DNA of 64,000 nt from Termitomyces sp. T153. Its lineage: Eukaryota > Basidiomycota > Agaricomycetes > Agaricales > Lyophyllaceae. The position numbers and the translations under genes were made by a program. The notes below the pieces were generated by a model. That model was not told the origin of the DNA, searched no databases, and saw only the letters and a program-made list of their open reading frames with translations. The stretch lies in assembly GCA_018296165.2 (NCBI GenBank), contig JACKQL020000027.1, positions 62,001-126,000 on the forward strand, given 5' to 3'. Below, piece after piece: positions 57,770-64,000 of the stretch. The stretch's first letter is position 1. Every line of letters begins with the position of its first letter.

Positions 57770-58800
57770 ATGAAGGCAATTAGGAAAGAGGCAGCTCAAC
57801 CAGGAGTATCCTCATTGCCAGAGAGAACCCCTGAAAAACCCTGGAAAGAAAAGCTAACTCTGATGATTCCACCTAGAGTTGCACCAAAACTGGACCTACC
57901 TTTTGAGAAGGTTCCAGCCCTCAATGAGGGACCAGACTTGCCAGTGCAGGACACTGTTAAAAGTTCTTTAACAGGAACAAGGAAGAAGGAGTGGAATAGG
58001 ACCATTGATAAGCTCTGGGAGGCTACTGTACCTTTCAGTACTGGAGAACTGTTAGATGTGGCTCCTGGATTAAGAGAGGCAATGATACAAAAATTGACTC
58101 TCAAATCAGGGACTCAGTCTAGGGATCCCAATATCCCAAGAGTAGCAGTTCAACAGCAGACTGTAAGGGAGAAAAAACCACCTGACAAAGTAGATGTCAA
58201 TGACCTACCAATGGCAACCTATTTCATTGCAGATGGGACACAGGATAATTTGCTTACTGGTGCAGTAGTGCATCAGGATTGTGTAGCCACTTACTTGATA
58301 AATATCCCTCTAGGAGAAAAGCCAGTAGTGGTGTTTGTGGCTAGGGATTTGCAAGTGTTGAGATCCTTGAACCCCATTGTCAATCAGAGGGGGCAAGTAG
58401 AGACAATTCTAGATAGTGGGCCTCAGATAGTCTATATGGCACTAGATGAGGCACTTTGTTTAGGATTGACTTGGGATTCAGACATATGTTTAAGGATGGA
58501 GAGTGCCAACAGTCAAGTGAATACATCAGTTGGTTTAGCCAAAAATGTGCCATTTACTTTTTGCTGAAGGCTTCACTATTTATCTACAAGTGCATATCTT
58601 TGTCAAGCCAGCTTATACTGTCTTGTTGGGCTGTCCTTTTGACACACTGACAGAAAGCAACATACAAAATCTTCAAGATGGCAGTGCCATCATAGCTATC
58701 AGAGATCCTAATACTGGTTGCCAGACAGCCCTGCCCACTCTTCAACAAGGGAAGGTGCCAAAGGCAGGTGTTGGAGGAGATAGTGATCCAAAATTTTAAA
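57770..58800 (+). pseudogene. Element H protease region (frameshifted)
   Basis: The frame 57770-58567 has an acidic linker, then TILDSGPQIVYMALDEALCLGL, with the D-S-G active site intact. An extra T in the run near 58557-58561 ends this frame; the protein continues in another frame to 58799 with AEGFTIYLQVHIFVKPAYTV and LLGCPFDTLTES. Without the shift the protease would read through. Confidence 0.8.
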
Positions 58801-58831
58801 TCTCAATGATCTGGTCAGTGACCAGGGAGAG

Positions 58832-61054
58832 GTGGCAGTGATGATTGGAGAAAAGGAGAATGGTGAAGTAGTGGTGACTGGATACACTATAAGTGATAGT
58901 GGATTCAAGAACCAGGAGTTGAGAGATGTGTATCTGCAAGCCTTTGCTGCAGAGGGAGTTGTTGGAGGGAGAGATGAGAAGACATTAGCAGCCTATCTAA
59001 ATGGGCAGTTGTGTCAGATACCAGAGAAGTTAGAAGAGATCTTAGTACAGCAGGAAAGCCTAGAGTTAGAAGCAGGTGTGGGGGACACTGCACAAGTATT
59101 TTCTAAGAAATACAAACCTGTTGCTAGAAAGGTGAAACCTGTACTAGGAACCTCTCCTGAGGAGTTTAGAATTGAAAGGTGTATCACTGGGAATCTGCTA
59201 GCAGGCATGCCAAAGTTGGACCCAAACCCACCTGATTTCAAACCCACAGGGAGGTACACTGCTGAGTGCAAGGAAATCATTGACCAAGTACATGGTGATG
59301 GTTTCTTGTGGCCAGAGGAGATAAGGGCAGTTCATCATCTAATGATGCTGCAGAATGAGGCTTTTGCATGGGATGATTCTCAAAGAGGTAGGCTCAAGGA
59401 GGAATTCTTCCCTCCTGTGGTGATGCCAGTAATTCCTCACATCCCCTGGGTATTGAAGAACATTCCCATCACTCCTGGACTCAGAGATAAATTCTACCAG
59501 ATGATAAAGCAGAAAATTGAGGCAGGAGTGTATGAGCCATCCAACTCTTCATACAGATCCCAGTGGTTCACAGTATTGAAGAAGGATGGTCAGAGTTTGA
59601 GGATAGTTCACAGCTTGGAACCTTTAAACAAAGTGACCATAGCACATTCTGGGCTGCCACCAGCAGCTGAAGAGTTAGCTAGTCACTTTGCTGGCAGAGC
59701 TTGTGGAGGGATCTTTGACTTGTATGTGGGATATGATGAGAGAGTGTTGGATATGAGGTCTAGGAACTATACCACCTTTCAGACACTCTTTGGTGCTCTA
59801 AGGCTGGTAACCCTGCCAATGGGCTGGAAAAATTCAGTACCAATCAGAGCTTGTGGAGGGATCTTTGACTTGTATGTGGGATATGATGAGAGAGTGTTGG
59901 GTATGAGGTCTAGGGACTATACCACCTTTTAGACACTCTTTGGTGCTCTAAGGCTGGTAACCCTGCCAATGGGCTGGAAAAATTCAGTACCAATCTTTCA
60001 TGATGACATTACCTTCATTCTGAAGGATGAGATATCTCATATAACCTGGCCATACATTGATGATGTGCCAATCAGAAGTTCACCTCACAGGTATGAATTG
60101 CCAGATGGAGGCTATGAGGTTATTCCAGAAAATCCAGGCATTAGGAGATTTGTATGGGAACATCTGCAGAATGTAAACACAGTGTTACAAAGAATCAAAT
60201 ATGCTGGAGGAACTTTCTCTGGGAAGAAGTCAGTAGTCTGTGCAGATGAGATTGTAGTGGTTGGACACATGTGTTCCTATGAGGGACAGAAACCTGAGAC
60301 CAAGTGGTTGGCCATTGTCATGGGGTGGGGTGATTGCCAGGACAAGTCAGATGTCAGAGCTTTCCTAGGTACTTGTGGTACCTTTAGGATGTTCATTAAA
60401 GACTATGCCAAAGTGGCTGCACCCATCAACAAATTGACTCAAAACCACACACCATTTGTTTGGGGTGAGGAACAGCAGTCAGCAATGGCCCAGTTGAAGA
60501 AGTTGCTAGCTGAAAGTGCACCTCTAAAACCACTTGACTATAGTCAGGAAGGAGGGGCAGTGGTCCTATCAGTTGACACTTCTTGGATGGCAGTGGGCTT
60601 TGGAATATTCCAGGAAGCTCCAGACAATCCTAAGCAACACACTTGTGCTAAGCTAGGATCCATCACTTTGAATGAGAGGGAGGCAAGGTTCTCACAACCT
60701 CAAAGAGAGCTTTATGGTTTGATGAGAGCCTTGCAAGCTAATAAGTATTGGCTAGTTGGTTGTAGGAAGCTTGTAGTGGAGACAGATGCCAAGTATTTGA
60801 ATGCAATGCTAAGCAATCCTGGAGTAGGACCTAATGCCACCCTCATGAGATGGATTGAGGATGTACTACTCTACCATTTTACTTTGAGGCATGTGCCAGG
60901 AAAAACCTTTAGTGTTGATGGCCTGTCTAGGAGGCTCAAGCAGCCAGGGGATGAGGAGTACCCACCTGTTAATCCAGAGTTGGTGGACAATCCAAAGACT
61001 ATACACTTTGAATATCCAGCTAAAACCAACAATGAACCAGGATGGGAGGATTGA
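58832..61054 (+). pseudogene. Element H reverse transcriptase and RNase H
   Basis: RT fingers show SSYRSQWFTVLKKDGQSLRI and PLNKVTI. The palm shows FDLYVGYDERVL, LVTLPMGWKNSVPIFHDD and the intact catalytic box YIDDVPI. RNase H follows with VVLSVDTSWMAVGFGIFQE, REARFSQPQRELYGL, VETDAKYL and HVPGKTFSVDGLSRR. A 150-bp in-frame duplication (59696-59845 and 59846-59995) repeats 50 residues of the palm, and the second copy has a TAG at 59930. This should inactivate the protein. Confidence 0.92.
59696..59995 (+). repeat. Tandem 150-bp duplication inside element H RT
   Basis: Two adjacent 150-bp copies, from AGAGCTTGTGG to GTACCAATC, differ at only a few positions, including CAG to TAG in the second. 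The length is a multiple of three. Confidence 0.95.
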
Positions 61055-61139
61055 GAACCCTTAGTACTTGAAGAGTTTGCAGATCAAATTGACACTAGAG
61101 GTGGCTATTTACATGCAATAGCCACTGAAGTATCAGACT

Positions 61140-62535
61140 TTGAACAAGAACTTGATAGAGCAAGGTCTCAAGAGGTGGAACTTAGGAAGGCCTCTATTAC
61201 CCACAGAAGGTACTGAGAAAGAAAAGGAAGCAGACTTACAAGCCTACTTAGAACATAGGAAGGGTGGTGAGAGTGAACAGTGGGATGACTTGCTACCAAT
61301 CATACAAAGCTGGCTACAAGACTCAAGCAAAGAACCTGAGGGTTTGCAGGGTTGGGACCCAGACAGGTTCAAGAGGTTTGCAAGACAGTTCTTCTTTGAT
61401 CAAAAGGGGAGACTGTACAAGTGCAATCATGAAGCTAGGCATAAACTAGTAGTCAATATTGATAGGTGAATGTTCATACTTAAATCAGCCCATGATGCCT
61501 TGGGGCATAGAGGGACTTATGCAACCAAAATGTTAATACAAGAACAATTTTGGTGGCCAGGAATTGATGGAGATGTGCAGTGTTGGGACTTGTCACAACT
61601 GTCAGATATGTCAGAAGACAGTTATAAACAGAGCTCCCACAGTGACCTATACCCCCTCTATCTTCCAAACAATCCACATTGATACCATGCACATGACTCC
61701 AGCTTCAAATAGCTGCAAACATATTGTCCATGCTAGGTGTGCATTGTCTTCATGGATGGAAGGGAGACCTCTGCACAAGGAAAACCATAAAACAATTGGT
61801 CAATAGTTGTTTGAGAATGTGATTTGTCACTGGGGTTGCATTGCAGAGATCATCACTGACAATGCTGGACAATTCAAGAAGGTCACAGCTTGGATAGAGA
61901 GTAAATATGGAATCAGAGGCATTGCCATCTCTCCATACAAGTCTCAAGCTAGTGGCAAAATTGAAAGACCACATTGGGATGTCAGGCAAGCTTTATTCAA
62001 AGCTTGTGAGGATTGCACTAAATGGTTTTGGTTCTTCTTCCATGTAATGTGGAGTGATCACATTACTATCTGGCAGAGATTTGGATGTTCACCATACTTC
62101 ATAGTCACTGAGGCTCATCCAACTCTACCTGTGGATTTGGTAGAGGCTACCTGGTCAATAGAATCACCAGAAGGGCCATTATCTACAGAAGAGTCTATTG
62201 GTTATTGTGCTAGGGCTTTAGCCAAGCACCATCAGCATGTAGAAGAGATGAGAGAGAGAGTTGGAAAGGACAAACTCCAATGGGCCTTGAAGTTTGCAGA
62301 AGAGCATAAAAACTCTATCAAAGACCTCAATTTCAAGCCTTTGGACTTAGTCTTGGTCAAGAATATGATTACAGAAAGTTCACACAGTGCTAAAATGCTT
62401 GCCTCTTTTCATGGTCCAATGGTAGTAATTGCTAGGACCAAGGGTGGTAATTATATTGTGGCAGAACTGGATGGGTCAGTTTGGCAGACCAGAGTTGCAG
62501 CTTTTAGAGTAATTCCTTACAAAGCTTGGAAATGA
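61140..62535 (+). pseudogene. Element H integrase (broken)
   Basis: Zinc finger: HDALGHRGTYAT...QFWWPGIDGDV and, after a shift near 61570, CHNCQICQ. Core: TIHIDTMHM (first Asp), ITDNAGQF (second Asp) and [18 protein letters not shown] (Glu), all intact. An in-frame TAG occurs at 61804-61806. The open C-terminal frame (61807-62535, 242 aa) ends with an SH3-like [10 protein letters not shown]...[23 protein letters not shown]. No chromodomain follows. Confidence 0.88.
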
Positions 62536-62901
62536 TTGGAGCTATCCCAAAGCCTAGAGCAATGAGTAGATATCACTCCAGAAAAGTTGAAAGAGTTAAG
62601 GAAAGAACTACAGAAGCCTACAGGGAATGCTATGCCAGACCTGTCATTTGGTTCTATAAGGCTCCATGAGCCTTTTAATCAAGTGCTGGTAGGAGCCATG
62701 GTGACAAGGGTGAAAAGCTGAGGCCTGGAATTGTTTGTAGGGAGACAGGCATAATCAAGGGGAAAAACTTACAGGGACTAAATGAGAACAGACAAAGATT
62801 TTTTTCTTGAAAAAAGAGAGAAATTTTGGGGTCAGGCATGATTGAAGGGCTGGTGAACCTTGGGGGCAGATGATCTGACTGGGGGCAGTCAGTAAAATAG
62901 T

Positions 62902-62911
62902 GTGGGGGAGG
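62902..62911 (+). other. Polypurine tract, element H
   Basis: GTGGGGGAGG directly before the 3' LTR. Confidence 0.75.
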
Positions 62912-63759
62912 TGATATGCCTGTCTCATGATATGAGACAGGCAAAAAGTATTACATACCTTGGAGTGCTCAATATACCTTAAAAACTGACTGAAAACTGT
63001 AAGTCAGGAAATGCTGAAAACTGTAGGCATTGAGCACATACCAAAAATAAAAAAAAAACCAATGAACCCAAAAAGCCCAGCTGAAAAGAAAAGCAGCCAG
63101 TAATGAGCAACCAATGATGAGGGAAACGTAGAATAAAGATCATGCACTGATTGCCGATGGGCAGCAATGCTCGGCAGATCCAGCTACTTGGCTACCTGAG
63201 CATCTATTTTTGTAAAAATCCTTGAAACCCTTTGAAAATGACATCCCTACAACAAATCAACTGGCAAAAGTTTGGAACCTATGTCAAGCAAGGTAACAAA
63301 GTAAGGAGAAGCTAGAAGCAGAGAGCAGAGGAGAGAAAGTTGAAAACCAGCAATAATAGGGCCAAAAACCTGTTAATGGTAAACTGGCCTACAACATACC
63401 CGACCAGCCACAAAAACATGCAGATAGCATGTTGGTCCATGCACCAACAACAGGCTATAAAAGGAGGAGGATTTTGAAGGAAAAAGACAGGCAATCTACA
63501 TACCATGGCTCAGAGATACCCCAGGGAGCAGATCTCTTAGGCCTATGAGTTATTAGTTGCTTTGGGATCAGTTTAATATACTATTGAGCCCATTCATTTG
63601 TGTGAGACTATCTCAATCATTAAATCAAATCATAAAAATATCAATTCTTATTCTACACTATGTGGGATTGTGTGTAACTAAGCCCTCAAACAAACTGTGA
63701 ATAGAAAGTTTGGTCAGTTGATCTTAACATTAATGGCATCAAACTTACATTTTGCATCA
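62912..63759 (+). repeat. 3' LTR of element H
   Basis: 848 bp pairing with 55306-56153. TATA box at 63456-63462. All ten differences seen from the 5' LTR are transitions; nine have A or T here where the 5' LTR has G or C. Confidence 0.95.
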
Positions 63760-64000
63760 CTATTGACAGTACTTACAATGTGGCATGCCAAAGAGTCTGT
63801 AAGCAAAGTATATTTTGTGTCTGTACTAACTGTGGGTAGAATACACACCTGTAAATGAAGTGACTCAAGCTAAGGAACTCTATTTATGGGGGCAACTGTA
63901 CTAGTATGCATGAAGGTCACATGTGTACTGTGACACTTGCCTCTGCCAATCACCACTCTGGCTGTGTTAAAGGCTGTGGCTACCTCAGTGTGGGTGTGCC
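63760..64000. other. CpG-poor flank, no gene seen
   Basis: This short stretch after element H is low in CpG, like the retrotransposon zone, and has no recognised motif. It may belong to another repeat beyond the window. Confidence 0.35.

Larger units (their letters stand above)
55306..63759 (+). mobile_element. Ty3 element H, near complete and relatively young
   Basis: This is a plus-strand LTR retrotransposon of 8454 bp. The order is LTR, primer site, gag with CCHC, protease, RT, RNase H, integrase, purine tract, LTR. No chromodomain was seen. The LTRs are equal in length and differ at about 10 of 848 positions. The flanking CTAT (55302-55305 and 63760-63763) is a likely 4-bp target duplication. 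It is inserted at the edge of the gene island, next to the FunK1 gene. RT type differs from A-F (FDLYVGYDERVL and HDDITFILKDE blocks). Confidence 0.93.

Noticed and set aside
1..64000. CRISPR arrays, bacterial operons, rRNA genes
   Set aside because: No spaced identical repeats or rRNA blocks were seen. Introns and retrotransposons show a eukaryotic fungal genome.

Overview
The window looks like nuclear DNA of an Agaricomycete (mushroom-forming basidiomycete). The evidence is short 50-60 bp GT-AG introns, two AA9 lytic polysaccharide monooxygenase genes, a FunK1-type kinase, a WW-motif/transmembrane protein of a kind I know from Agaricomycetes, and dense Ty3 and Ty1/copia LTR retrotransposons. 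I do not assign a genus.

There are three zones. (1) Positions 1-38115 are a CpG-poor retrotransposon graveyard. Minus-strand Ty3 chromoviruses A (1-4292, cut by the window edge), B (6167-11712, 5' LTR missing) and C (32022-37253, two LTRs, protease deleted) form one family. D (13732-25676, about 1.05-kb LTRs) and E (28777-37344, mostly lost) form a second. D and E both sit inside one plus-strand copia element, F. Target-site duplications ATGGC (D in F) and ACTGA (E in F), plus a 13-bp duplication around an 862-bp tRNA-headed SINE-like insert in D's 5' LTR, give the order of events. Every reverse transcriptase in this zone has lost an aspartate of its catalytic YxDD motif.

(2) Positions 38115-55300 are a CpG-containing gene island. 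It holds an orphan copy of an AA9 promoter fused to a membrane-protein pseudogene, a multi-exon WW/TM gene (+), two tandem AA9 genes (-) in about 3.5-kb duplicated units, a seven-exon MFS transporter (+, 506 aa), a decayed FunK1 C-terminal copy and a FunK1-type kinase (-). The AA9 enzymes are predicted to be secreted and to cleave polysaccharides oxidatively. The transporter is of the plasma-membrane drug/polyamine type. Nothing in the sequence ties these genes into one pathway.

(3) Positions 55306-63759 are a younger, nearly full-length plus-strand Ty3 element, H, with 848-bp LTRs differing at 10 sites by my reading. Its YIDD motif is intact, but a 150-bp in-frame duplication, a frameshift and stops disable it.

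The most unusual signals are: 11- and 12-nt perfect complementarities between LTR and primer-binding site in both chromovirus families, which imply Tf1-like self-priming; the long SINE-like insert; a tandem sequence pair at 38.2 kb differing by exactly one intron-like block; and nested duplications upstream of the AA9 genes. Coordinates of decayed coding regions are approximate.
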